Notes: generated by a model not told the origin, from the sequence alone. A stretch of 64,000 bases of DNA from JBGAPH01 sp046349955 (GCA_046349955.1 JAXMBI010000003.1:257222-321221), one strand, 5' to 3'. Shown: positions 17,748 through 25,998, counted from the stretch's first letter. A program made the numbers and translations.

Positions 17748-17909
17748 TTAGGGCCTCATTCGGTCCGTCAGCCAAAAAATGATCAGGTAACAGAGCCCCG
17801 CAATTGCGATTAGTTCGACGAACCCTTCAAAAAACGGTGATGCTACCAAGAAGAGGCAGCATGCGGAAGCCAGAATGAAGACTGACCTTAGTGAAACCGT
17901 CCATTTCAT
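17748..17909 (-). CDS. Short two-TM protein of the FSLKWLF operon
   Basis: 53 residues from ATG 17909; the longer frame upstream has no ribosome-binding site and overlaps the previous gene. It starts MKWTVSLRSVFILASACC, a variant of the operon's N-terminal motif, and has two hydrophobic segments before ending FWLTDRMRP. It lies between the 223-residue gene and the truncated FSLCTLL gene in the same direction. Function unknown. Confidence 0.55.
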   Translation of the reverse strand: MKWTVSLRSVFILASACCLFLVASPFFEGFVELIAIAGLCYLIIFWLTDRMRP

Positions 17910-17952
17910 GACTTTAGCCTGAGCGGAAAAAGACTGCGAAGAGTGAAGCGTG

Positions 17953-18624
17953 TCACCTGGCGGGGCCCTCACGAAACTCGTCCTTTAGCTGGTAAGTTCC
18001 GTCGCTCAGTCTAGTGCATCGAGCAAGACGCTTTAGCAGGTCGTCGGCGGAGCACTCGTATTCGTTGGTGAGTCGGAGTCGAACACCATACGGATAAGAG
18101 CGAGTAAAGTCTGCCGTGGATCGCATTTCATCGAGTAGCTCGATGGCCAACCGCTTCTCATTCTCACGAAGTGCCTGAATTGCTCGTCGATTCAGCGTAG
18201 AGTGCCATAAGCAGGCCGCTCCCAACAAGAAAAACAGGGCCGAGCCAGCAAGCATTTTAGCGGCATAGGTCACGGATACGTTCAAAGGTTCCGTTCCGTC
18301 GAGATGCCACGAAGCCGCCGTGAGCCAGGAAACCAGGACCATCAGTGTTGCGTAGATAATGACCGCCCACCCCAAGCCCCGCATAAAAAGGGCATTGCTT
18401 GGACGAGCAAGAGGAACCGGAAACGACGCGTCTTCCTGAGCACGCTCGCGGTCGATCGCAAGACCATAGAGCAAGATAACAATGAAAGACCCGGTAGCCG
18501 TCACCCACCCTCGAACGCCCGCGGACCGCAAGATGGTGACTAAACCAACGCCGCAAAACAACAACACGAATCCGACGAGGCTGAGTGTTCCACAGTATCG
18601 GCGAAGAGTCTGCCTGAAAGTCAT
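17953..18624 (-). CDS. Four-TM membrane protein of the FSLKWLF operon
   Basis: 223 residues from ATG 18624 (MTFRQTLRRYCGTLSLVGF). Four transmembrane segments in the first 150 residues in two pairs, then a polar C-terminal domain (ENEKRLAIELLDEMRSTADF). It ends EGPAR, like the rebuilt 148-residue gene upstream (TGPAR). The start lies 55 nt after the stop of that gene. GC content is visibly lower than in the flanking housekeeping genes. No known family recognised. Confidence 0.65.
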   Translation of the reverse strand: MTFRQTLRRYCGTLSLVGFVLLFCGVGLVTILRSAGVRGWVTATGSFIVILLYGLAIDRERAQEDASFPVPLARPSNALFMRGLGWAVIIYATLMVLVSWLTAASWHLDGTEPLNVSVTYAAKMLAGSALFFLLGAACLWHSTLNRRAIQALRENEKRLAIELLDEMRSTADFTRSYPYGVRLRLTNEYECSADDLLKRLARCTRLSDGTYQLKDEFREGPAR

Positions 18625-18627
18625 CAG

Positions 18628-18694
18628 CCTGATCCTTGTCACTACGTGGTGCGTATGGGGCACGTCCGAAATGTGGGTTTCACCTGGCAGGGCC
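18628..18694 (-). repeat. 67-bp direct repeat spanning a gene end (copy 1)
   Basis: Covers the last codons, stop and about 50 nt of 3' flank of the rebuilt 148-residue gene. The same 67 bp, with about six differences, occurs at 22821-22887 at the end of the 140-residue gene of the same operon. Both read CCTGATCCTTGTCACTA at their left end. It indicates that the operon grew by duplication of gene-plus-flank units. Confidence 0.7.
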
Positions 18695-18816
18695 CGTGTC
18701 TGGCGGAGTCTTCTTTTTCAATGCGAACTGAACCGCAAAGCCCGCGGCGATTGCGGCAGCCACCATTATCATTATCTCGCTCCGTCCCAAGGGACTGTCC
18801 TTTACGAACACTTCCT

Positions 18817-19821
18817 GGCTCTGTCGAAAACACCGTGCTGGCATTGGCCTGCTAGCGGGGGTGTGAATCGTAGAACGGCTGGAGGGCACAGCGATGTCCG
18901 CCATGAGCCGTTCTCTGAAGCGTGTGTTGCAAGAGGCGTTGCAGGTGTCGCGCGCGTGTTGCGGCGTTTCTCGAACCGCTTCAGCCCTCACAAGTTCACG
19001 CAACCGCAGTTGTTTGCCTGCCTGGTCATGAAGGAGTTTCTGGGGCAGGATTATCGCACGGCCGCGCGGCTGTTGGCCGACAGCCCTGATCTGCAGAAGT
19101 GGATCGGTCTCGCACCCGCCCCATTACACGACGTTGCACAAAGCGTCCAAGCGACTGTCCGCGCCGAGCGGGCACGCCGTCTGTTGCAGGCGGAGTTGGC
19201 CCGCGGGCTCCGTCTGGGGTTGCTGCGGCCGCGCGTGGAGACCGCGGCGATCGACGGCACCGGCCTGCTCGCCCAGGCCGCCAGCCATCACTTCCGCAGC
19301 AAGAGGCCGAAAACGCTGGGAAACACAGGCCGCGACGAGCAACGCGGCGTCGACGTTGGCCGAAGCTGATGGTGGCCTGCGATTGCGGCAGTCACTTGAT
19401 CGTCGCGATGCACGTAGAGCGTGTCCGGCGAGCGACACGCGGCGCTTCGCCGCTGGCGTGCGATCTGTACGACGAGCGCGGCCGCGAGTGCTGGTATGTG
19501 ACGCAGGCTTCGACGCGGAATGGATTCACACGGCCTGCCGCGACCTGCTGGATATTCGCAGCTTGATCCCCGCCAAGAGCCGCGGACGCGGCCGCGGACC
19601 GCCGCGTGGGAAGCGCCGTCGCTGGATGGCCAGCCATCTGCAACAAACCCGCTACCATGCTCGCTCGCAAGTCGAAACCGTCTTCAGCATGTTGAAGCGC
19701 CGCCTCCGTGACACGCTGCACGCTCGCAAACCGTGGGCCCAACACCGCGCCGCCCGACTCAAGGTCCTCGTTCACAACCTCCTGATCCTGGCCCGCTACA
19801 GGCTGGGTTTTCTACAGAGCC
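18817..19821 (+). mobile_element. IS copy B, DDE_Tnp_1 (IS5-like) element with 9-bp target duplication
   Basis: 1005 bp. Left end GGCTCTGTCGAAAACACCGT at 18817, right end the inverse of GGCTCTGTAGAAAACCCAGC at 19821. Flanked by exact 9-bp direct repeats ACACTTCCT at 18808-18816 and 19822-19830. About 10 bp shorter than copy A through several small deletions. It interrupts the 148-residue FSLKWLF gene. Confidence 0.9.
18894..19815 (+). pseudogene. Transposase of IS copy B, multiply frameshifted
   Basis: Starts at ATG 18894. Compared with copies A and C it lacks one G in TCGCGGCGCGTG (about 18950), two bases in CTCGCGCACCC (about 19110), one C in GACTGCTCCGCG (about 19155), and further bases after 19300. 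The conserved blocks FSPHKFTQPQLFACLVMKEF, AAIDGTGLLAQAASHHF, CDAGFDAEWIHTACRD and QVETVFSMLKRRL are all present but in different frames. Not translatable as one protein. Confidence 0.8.
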
Positions 19822-19978
19822 ACACTTCCTCGAACTTCACTGCTCGTCTTGCATACTCAAGCCAGCCTGACAGTGGCAGCACACCATTCCGAAACAACTG
19901 CCAAGGATGAAGGTGAGCGAGCAAAACCCATAGCACCCGGCTCTGTCGAAAACCCTCACTTTTGGCAGTTTCCAGCTA

Positions 19979-21142
19979 GTGTAGTGTCTCAAACGGATGG
20001 TGTTTTATCGAGGACGGCCCGGGCACGGGCGACTTTGGCGAGGATGGTTTCGGCTTGGGCGGTCCACACGAAGGGTTCGGCCGCTTGGTTGTGTCTGGCG
20101 ATGAACTCCTCGATCGCCGCGATCAACTGGCCGACGTTGCGGAAGGTTCCGCGACGCAGCCGTTTGTCGGTGAGCTCGCGAAACCAGCGTTCCACCAGAT
20201 TCAGCCACGAGCTGCTCGTGGGGATGAAGTGCATGTGGAAGCGCGGATGGCGTTTGAGCCAGGCCTTGACCTTGGGGTGTTTGTGCGTGGCGTAGTTGTC
20301 CGCGATCAGGTGCAAGTCGAGTTCGGCGGGAGTTTGCTGGTCGATCGTGCCGCGAGGAACTTGATCCACTCCTGGTGGCGATGCTTCGCTTGGCAGGCGC
20401 CAATCACCTGGCCGGCGGCGACGTTGACCGCGGCGAACAAGGTCGTCGTGCCGTTGCGTTTGTAGTCATGCGTCATCGTCCCGCAGCGACCGGGATGCAG
20501 CGGAAGCCCCTTCTGCGTCCGATCCAGGGCTTGAATCTGGCTCTTCTCGTCGCAGCTGAGCACCACAGCGTGTTCCGGCGGATTGAGATACAAGCCCACC
20601 ACGTCCCGCAGCTTCTCGGCGAACCGCGGATCGTTCGAGACCTTGAACGTCTTGACCAAGTGCGGCTTCAAGCCGGCGCTTGCCACACGCGGTTGACCGT
20701 GGAACGGCTCACGCCCACCGCCTTGGCCATCGTGCGGGTGCTCCAGTGCGTCGCTCCAGCCGGTTTCTCCTGGGTGGTTTTGTGCAGGATCGTCTCGATC
20801 ACGCGCGTCGGAATCGCCGGCTTGCGGCCAGGGCGAGGGGCATCGGTCTCGATGCCGGCCAGGCGTCGTTCGCCAGCCGCCGCCGCCACAACGAGACTGT
20901 CTTCCGCGACGTCCCGAGCTGCGCGGCGATGTCTTGGTTCAAGCTTCTCGGCGGCCGCCAGCACGATCTTCGCCCGCAACACCAACCGCGCCGGCGTCCG
21001 CCGGCCCCGCGACCAAGCCGACAACGTCCGCCGCTCGCGCTCGACAACTCAATGACCGGAGCCGATTTCATGGCTTCATCCTCCCAAGGAGAATGAAACC
21101 CCGCAACCAAGCGTAAGTAACGCTATTTAAGGGACACTACAC
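19979..21142 (-). mobile_element. IS630-family insertion sequence, decayed
   Basis: 1164 bp with inverted ends GTGTAGTGTCTC and GTGTAGTGTCCC, flanked by TA at 19977-19978 and 21143-21144, the TA target typical of IS630/Tc1-mariner elements. It is nested inside the 130-bp MITE. It encodes one transposase, broken by frameshifts. Confidence 0.88.
19989..21071 (-). pseudogene. IS630-family transposase, frameshifted
   Basis: Three consecutive frames. N-terminal helix-turn-helix (around 21071-20670, with THWSTRTMAKAVGVSRSTVN); central part 20686-20306 with VVLSCDEKSQIQALDRTQKG, the first catalytic Asp; and C-terminal part 20369-19989 with HLIADNYATHKHPKV (second Asp) and SSSWLNLVERWFRELTDKR (Glu). 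The DDE residues are intact; at least three indels break the frame. It ends at DKTPSV just inside the left inverted repeat. Confidence 0.82.
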
Positions 21143-21441
21143 TAGCACGCAGACCGTGAAACTGCGTATTCCTCGGGAGATGGCGAGCCTTGCCAAGTGC
21201 TAGTTTGCGTTTTTTGGAGGTTTTCGACAGAGCCATAGCACCCCGGTAATCGTGTATCCGATCCAAAAGCCCCCGGCAGTGTCTCGACGAACTATTCTGA
21301 CCAGGCCGTAAAGGAAGCTGCAAACTACTAGGATCGGAACCCCGTTCCCAGATGACCGCTGACTCGGATAGCCCAGCGTATCGAGTAGTGCGGCACCAAG
21401 GGCGATGCCGACGAAGAGCCATTTCAGGGAGAAGGAAGGTT

Positions 21442-21762
21442 TCATTTGGGCGAGCCCTCAACATCGGCCTCTTTAGGTGTTCTTCCTTTTCGCCACGCAA
21501 TCACTACACACGCAACGGTAACCAGGCCGACGACTGCGTAGCCGAGCCCAAACATTCCATCTGGCACTCCGATCAAGAGTTGGAAGACGCACCACAGCCC
21601 GACGAGCAGTGCCGCACCATACCGCAGAGCTAACGACGAACGACGGTATGCGGCACTGGCCATGATTCTCGTGAGTGACGGCCTTAGATAGGGGGCCGTA
21701 GCCATTGCGACAATGCCGCCAATCAGGCCGAACAGAACCGTTCGATCAGAGTGCCGCCTCAT
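21442..21762 (-). CDS. Four-TM small membrane protein of the FSLKWLF operon
   Basis: 106 residues; start ATG 21762 preceded by GGGAGG with good spacing. It has about three to four hydrophobic segments and ends GRTPKEADVEGSPK. Its TGA overlaps the ATG of the next gene (ATGA at 21442-21445), so the two are translationally coupled. It lacks the FSLKW motif itself. IS copy C lies directly upstream and separates it from the 140-residue gene, so transcription may now depend on the element. Function unknown. Confidence 0.65.
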   Translation of the reverse strand: MRRHSDRTVLFGLIGGIVAMATAPYLRPSLTRIMASAAYRRSSLALRYGAALLVGLWCVFQLLIGVPDGMFGLGYAVVGLVTVACVVIAWRKGRTPKEADVEGSPK

Positions 21763-21793
21763 CGCAACCTCCCTGCCCTTATGGTATTCGTCC

Positions 21794-22805
21794 GGCTCTG
21801 TCGAAAACCCCGTGCTGGCGGTGGCCTGCTAGCGGGGGTGTGAATCGTAGAACGGCTGGAGGGCACAGCGATGTCCGCCATGAGCCGTTCTCTGAAGCGT
21901 GTGTTGCAAGAGGCGTTGCAGGTGTCGCGGCGCGTGTTGCGGCGTTTCTCGAACCGCTTCAGCCCTCACAAGTTCACGCAACCGCAGTTGTTTGCCTGCC
22001 TGGTCATGAAGGAGTTTCTGGGGCAGGATTATCGCACGGCCGCGCGGCTGTTGGCCGACAGCCCCGATCTGCAGAAGTGGATCGGTCTCGCGCACCCGCC
22101 CCATTACACGACGTTGCACAAAGCGTCCAAGCGACTGCTCCGCGCCGAGCGGGCACGCCGTCTGTTGCAGGCGGAGTTGGCCGCGGGCGCCGTCTGGGGT
22201 TGCTGCGGCCGCGCGTGGAGACCGCGGCGATCGACGGCACCGGCCTGCTCGCCCAGGCCGCCAGCCATCACTTCCGCGCAGCAAGAGGCCGAAAACGCTG
22301 GGAAACACAGGCCGCGACGAGCAACGCGGCGTCGACGTTGGCCGAAGCTGATGGTGGCCTGCGATTGCGGCAGTCACTTGATCGTCGCGATGCACGTAGA
22401 GCGTGGTCCGGCGAGCGACACGCGGCGTTTCTGCCGCTGGCGTGCGATCTGTACGACGAGCGCGGCCGCGAGTGCTGGTATGTGACGCAGGCTTCGACGC
22501 GGAATGGATTCACACGGCCTGCCGCGACCTGCTGGATATTCGCAGCTTGATCCCCGCCAAGAGCCGCGGACGCGGCCGCGGACCGCCGCGTGGGAAGCGC
22601 CGTCGCTGGATGGCCAGCCATCTGCAACAAACCCGCTACCATGCTCGCTCGCAAGTCGAAACCGTCTTCAGCATGTTGAAGCGCCGCCTCCGTGACACGC
22701 TGCACGCTCGCAAACCGTGGGCCCAACACCGCGCCGCCCGACTCAAGGTCCTCGTTCACAACCTCCTGATCCTGGCCCGCTACAGGCTGGGTTTTCTACA
22801 GAGCC
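21794..22805 (+). mobile_element. IS copy C, DDE_Tnp_1 (IS5-like) element
   Basis: 1012 bp, left end GGCTCTGTCGAAAACCCCGT at 21794, right end the inverse of GGCTCTGTAGAAAACCCAGC at 22805. Same orientation as copy B. No 9-bp target duplication at its ends (TATTCGTCC versus AAAACTTGG), which suggests recombination between copies or later deletion. It lies between genes of the FSLKWLF operon rather than inside one. Confidence 0.87.
21871..22800 (+). pseudogene. Transposase of IS copy C, frameshifted
   Basis: ATG 21871. The first 110 codons are intact (FSPHKFTQPQLFACLVMKEF, PPHYTTLHKASKRLLRAERA). One C is missing in TTGGCCGCGGGCGCC near 22185 relative to the other copies, which shifts the frame before the AIDGTGLL block, and further indels near 22280 and 22420 separate it from the CDAGFDAEWI and VETVFSMLKRRL blocks. 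Catalytic residues are unchanged in their own frames. Confidence 0.8.
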
Positions 22806-22820
22806 AAAACTTGGCCATTG

Positions 22821-22887
22821 CCTGATCCTTGTCACTATGTGGTGCGTGTGGGGAACGTCCGAAATGTGGGTTTCACTTGGCAGAGCC
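22821..22887 (-). repeat. 67-bp direct repeat spanning a gene end (copy 2)
   Basis: Covers the stop and 3' flank of the 140-residue gene. It matches 18628-18694 over 67 bp with about six substitutions and no gap. Confidence 0.7.
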
Positions 22888-23295
22888 TGAACGCAATCGA
22901 TAAGTCCGGTTATCTCCATCGCCTTCAAGATCGTAGTTCCCTCGCATCAATTCATGAGCCTCAGGTGCGACCCTGACCTTGAACAGCGTCACCGTCGGAA
23001 AGCCAGAGGCCGAAATGGCATACGCACATCGCTCGCTCAGCTCGCCATCTTCCAGATTCACTGTGTCATTTTCCCAGTCGTATTCCGTTAGAGTGCCGTC
23101 GGCCAAGAACAAGAACATAAGCATCGAACCTTTATCCGAATGCAGGTCCTCAAGGCGTTCCTCGGCGTCTTGCAATTCACCGGTCAACCGCCGATGTTCG
23201 GCTCTCCATCGTTGATCGGAGGCAATCCATCCGCAAAGAACCGCCAGAAAGACGATGCTGATGAAGAGCCACTTTAGGGAGAAGGAAGGTTTCAT
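22873..23295 (-). CDS. FSLKWLF single-TM protein
   Basis: 140 residues. Starts MKPSFSLKWLFISIVFLAVL, one N-terminal membrane anchor, then a coiled-coil-like stretch (residues 30-55, QRWRAEHRRLTGELQDAEER) and a small C-terminal domain ending RLRSGSAK. Its ATG overlaps the TGA of the upstream gene (ATGA at 23292-23295). The first 11 residues are identical to those of the interrupted 148-residue gene. Function unknown. Confidence 0.72.
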   Translation of the reverse strand: MKPSFSLKWLFISIVFLAVLCGWIASDQRWRAEHRRLTGELQDAEERLEDLHSDKGSMLMFLFLADGTLTEYDWENDTVNLEDGELSERCAYAISASGFPTVTLFKVRVAPEAHELMRGNYDLEGDGDNRTYRLRSGSAK

Positions 23296-24182
23296 GGCTT
23301 TGCCTTGCGTGCTTCGGTCAGTTTCGTACCAGCACTGAAAACTACTCCGCCCAAGACGCACATGATCGTACTCCATACCAGCGTTAGAGTCGCACTAACC
23401 GCTCGCCAATAGTCAAGAACACCTCCGTCAATTCCGCCGTCTGGATCGCTGTCATAACACATCCTAAGGATGTCCCTAATAACGTCATCGGACACAAACG
23501 AACTGATAAATGGGAACGCGTTCAATGAGACGAGTTCACGCAACGCACCTACAATTACGACCCCAGTGCAAAATGCGTTACTCCTCCAAAGCGACAGAAA
23601 GGCGGCCGCTACCAAAAGGCCGCAATAGACCGACCTCAATGATGTGACCCACCACGCATTAGCATTAAGCAGCGATACGGCTGCGAGGCCAACAAACACA
23701 CCTCCCGCAAGAAACCAAATTCGAGACTGTCGAACCCCGTCGCCTTGTTTTGCTCGCTCACTAAAAGCACGAGCCAGAAATCCGCCCGAAACGCACACAG
23801 CCGCACTCCACATCAACGTGAGTAAAGCCGTTACCGCCCTCTCGTAATCTGTTTCCGCGTCCGTGGTAGACCAAGGATCACGCAAGCCATCCGGGTCAAA
23901 CACCCTTCTCACAATCTCATCAATAAGCTCTTCAGAGAGGAACGAATGATGAACATTGGAATTTAGCGAACAGACAAGGCGAAAGACCGCTACAATCACG
24001 ACTCCGATGCAGAATGCATCACGCCACAACAATGCGTAGAAGGCCGCTGCAAGCAACAACGTGCAATAAGCTGAGCTAGCGGACGTTACCCACCATGTAT
24101 TGGCATTTGCAAGCGATGTGATTGCGAGCCCGACGATGGCCATGACAACAAAGGGCCACTTCAGGGAGAAGGAAGGTTTCAC
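23292..24182 (-). CDS. FSLKWPF membrane protein with internal duplication
   Basis: 296 residues from a GTG at 24182 that overlaps the upstream TGA (GTGA). It contains two similar halves: NANTWWVTSASSAYCTLLLA ... YERAVTALLTLMWSAAVCV and NANAWWVTSLRSVYCGLLVA ... YWRAVSATLTLVWSTIMCV, each with about three to four membrane segments and a polar loop rich in Asp. The first half keeps the FSLKW N-terminus. About eight transmembrane segments in all. No known family recognised. Confidence 0.72.
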   Translation of the reverse strand: MKPSFSLKWPFVVMAIVGLAITSLANANTWWVTSASSAYCTLLLAAAFYALLWRDAFCIGVVIVAVFRLVCSLNSNVHHSFLSEELIDEIVRRVFDPDGLRDPWSTTDAETDYERAVTALLTLMWSAAVCVSGGFLARAFSERAKQGDGVRQSRIWFLAGGVFVGLAAVSLLNANAWWVTSLRSVYCGLLVAAAFLSLWRSNAFCTGVVIVGALRELVSLNAFPFISSFVSDDVIRDILRMCYDSDPDGGIDGGVLDYWRAVSATLTLVWSTIMCVLGGVVFSAGTKLTEARKAKP

Positions 24183-24616
24183 TTCGTGAGATCCCCTCTT
24201 CGGCTCGCCAATGAACACACTAACACGCTAACAAGGCCGCTGAAGCTCGAGACCAGAATGGTGATGATGCAGTCGACGATCGCCGAGAGATTAATAAGAT
24301 TGCCGTAGTAGTTGTTTTCGCCCCCCTCCAGAGAATCGGCGTATTCTTTGTCGTACATCAGGTCGAAGGAGGTTCCTTGGCCACCATAGAACCGGATCAT
24401 GGAGATGATCATTAGGGTGGCACAAACAGCATATCCGATGGCGAAAGGAGCATTCCGACCGAGCACAGCGATGCGTGTCACGGCGGCGGCGATGGAGATG
24501 ATAGTGCCCGACCTGATAGCAAACTGCCACCAGTAATTGGGCTCAAGGCACGCAAGCGTGAGAAGAGCAATGACCGACACTGAAATGAGCAGCCACCGTA
24601 GCGAAAACTTGGCCAC
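24179..24616 (-). CDS. FSLRWLL membrane protein, first gene of the operon
   Basis: 145 residues. The GTG at 24616 is preceded by GGGAGG with 6-nt spacing and opens with AKFSLRWLLISVSVIALLTL; the longer upstream frame is only the shadow of the HEAT-repeat gene. Four transmembrane segments with a polar loop DKEYADSLEGGENNYYGN before the last one. It ends at a TGA overlapped by the start of the next gene. The 300 nt upstream, to the HEAT-repeat gene, hold no gene and presumably the operon promoter, which I could not define. Confidence 0.7.
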   Translation of the reverse strand: MAKFSLRWLLISVSVIALLTLACLEPNYWWQFAIRSGTIISIAAAVTRIAVLGRNAPFAIGYAVCATLMIISMIRFYGGQGTSFDLMYDKEYADSLEGGENNYYGNLINLSAIVDCIITILVSSFSGLVSVLVCSLASRRGDLTK

Positions 24617-24915
24617 GCCTAACCTCCCGAGACTTGGACTCGATGCAGGCCCCATCTCTGGCCTGATTATCGCACCGGGCGCGAGCCGCTCCAAGCCGCT
24701 CGCATACCGCCTCATACCGGCGCAGGGGAGGCGGCATGGCGATCCACCGTTTGGCTCAATCAGACGAACTCGGATCGCGGCCCGCAGCGGATAGTTCGTC
24801 CGGCCTACTCGGAGCGAGCATTGCCGCCCCAGATCCAGCCGAGCACCGCGGCGGCATGCCAGCCGCGAAGAACCGCCGCTGCCCCCTGCGGCGAAGTGCA
24901 AAGAGAGCGCGGCGC

Positions 24916-25605
24916 TTAGAACAAATTCCGCAGCCGCTGGGCGATCGAGGGCGTGGTGATGTCGGTCTGGCCGGCCGCCATTTGACGCCAGGCGTTCACG
25001 TCGTTCCCCAGGTCGCGGTCGTGGACGTGGCGGAGCGATTGCACCGTGCGGTATTGCACCGCAGGGTTCGGGTCTTCGAGCGCCGGCGTGAGCGCGGCCA
25101 CGGCGCCGGGCTCGCGAATCTTGCCCAGCGCGCGGATCGCCGCCAGGCGGACGTCGAGGTCGGTGTCGCGGTTGATCGTTTCCGCCAGCAGCGACACCGC
25201 TTGCTCCCCGCCGCGCGCTCCCCAGGCATTGCAGCAGGCGACTCGGACGTCGGAGTTGCCGTCGCTCAAGCCGGCCTTGAGCACTTCCGCGGCCAGCGGC
25301 GTATCGAGCTCTTGGATCGCCAGCACGATGTGCAGACGAATGTTGTCGTCGGTCTCGGTCTGGATCTGCCGCGCCAATTCGGCCGCCGCCTGCGACTGCT
25401 GTTCCGGCGAGCCGCTCTTGGCGGCCGTGGCCAACTCTTTCATCTTCGCCATGCGGCGGGCAGGCGTGGGATAGTCGGGCGGCAGATAGGGATCTTCGTC
25501 GGCCGACCAGGGGAGCCTGCCCACGCGCATGGGGGCCTGGGAGCAGCCAGGGCCGCCCAGGCACAGGAGCAACACCGCGCAGAGTAGCGTGCGAAGTGGA
25601 TTCAC
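24916..25605 (-). CDS. HEAT-repeat lipoprotein
   Basis: 229 residues from a GTG at 25605. Signal peptide with lipobox-like LGGPGC near residue 20. From about residue 60 onward it consists of HEAT/PBS-lyase-type helical repeats (VLKAGLSDGNSDVRVACCNA, LDVRLAAIRALGKIREPGAV, LEDPNPAVQYRTVQSL). Expected to be a membrane-tethered protein-binding scaffold. The reading frame is open further upstream to 25950, but that part has no coding character. The start is not certain because no strong ribosome-binding site is present. Confidence 0.75.
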   Translation of the reverse strand: MNPLRTLLCAVLLLCLGGPGCSQAPMRVGRLPWSADEDPYLPPDYPTPARRMAKMKELATAAKSGSPEQQSQAAAELARQIQTETDDNIRLHIVLAIQELDTPLAAEVLKAGLSDGNSDVRVACCNAWGARGGEQAVSLLAETINRDTDLDVRLAAIRALGKIREPGAVAALTPALEDPNPAVQYRTVQSLRHVHDRDLGNDVNAWRQMAAGQTDITTPSIAQRLRNLF

Positions 25606-25811
25606 CAGGGCTCTCGTCGTCGCGCGAAGTACGAAGTTCGGCAGATCGCTGGGGTCGGAAGCGGGCGGATCATAGCGAAACTGGCATTCTCGACCAAGAT
25701 GTTTCGGTCGGGGGCAACGGGGAGGGAGAGAGTTTTTTGCGAGCGGGGCGTGGCTGGCGATGGTGAGCGTTGCTAGCAAGCCAGTGCTTCGTCGGGGGTA
25801 GAAACTTGGGC

Positions 25812-25919
25812 GCCTGGGGTCGAGCAGAGCGAGCCCCCAGCAAGCCACTTTTGTCCGCCTGGCAGCGTTGACCCTCCGGTTGCCGTACTGGGGGCTCGCC
25901 TTTCGGCTCGACCCCAGGC
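25812..25919. repeat. 108-bp intergenic inverted repeat
   Basis: Left arm GCCTGGGGTCGAGCAGAGCG followed by AGCCCCCAG (25812-25840), right arm CTGGGGGCTCG ... CTCGACCCCAGGC (25888-25919), with a 47-nt spacer. Arms pair over about 27 bp with a few mismatches. This kind of GGGGTCGAG/CTCGACCCC palindrome is a dispersed intergenic element in planctomycetes. It occupies most of the 400-nt gap between the lipase-like and HEAT genes; the rest holds only the terminator-like hairpin at 25976. Confidence 0.6.
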
Positions 25920-25975
25920 ACCCGTACTCAACCAAGTCGAGCGTTGACAAAGCACTCAGCGTGCCTCACCCCCGG

Positions 25976-25998
25976 CCCCTCTCCCACGGGGAGAGGGG
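25976..25998 (-). terminator. Terminator-like hairpin after the lipase-like gene
   Basis: CCCCTCTCCC-ACG-GGGAGAGGGG, a 10-bp GC-rich stem 13 nt beyond the stop codon at 26012. No U-run follows, so it may equally be a dispersed intergenic repeat. Confidence 0.45.

Larger units (their letters stand above)
19939..21234. mobile_element. 130-bp MITE with IS-type ends, interrupted by IS630
   Basis: Bounded by GGCTCTGTCGAAAACC at 19939-19954 and its exact inverse GGTTTTCGACAGAGCC at 21219-21234, the same 16-bp ends as the left end of the DDE element copies. Exact 9-bp direct repeats ATAGCACCC flank it (19930-19938 and 21235-21243). After removing the IS630-family insertion (19979-21142 plus one TA) the element is 130 bp and has no coding capacity. 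The shared ends and shared 9-bp target size show it was mobilised by the DDE transposase in trans. Confidence 0.85.
18680..21445 (-). pseudogene. FSLKWLF membrane-protein gene split by IS copy B and a MITE
   Basis: Three exon-like pieces on the minus strand: 21445-21235, 19929-19822 and 18807-18680. Removing the MITE with its nested IS630 element and one ATAGCACCC, then IS copy B and one ACACTTCCT, restores an uninterrupted 447-nt frame (149 codons with TGA at 18680). Junction codons rebuild as TGG (Trp) and TTC (Phe). The product, 148 residues, begins MKPSFSLKWLFVGIALGAAL, has about two to four hydrophobic segments (one near the C-terminus, IMIMVAAAIAAGFAV) and ends TGPAR. Its ATG overlaps the TGA of the upstream gene. 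Function unknown; no other mutation is seen in the coding pieces. Confidence 0.85.

Noticed and set aside
24617..25564. N-terminal 316-codon extension of the FSLRWLL gene
   Set aside because: This part is out-of-frame shadow of the HEAT-repeat gene; a GTG with GGGAGG at 24616 is the better start.
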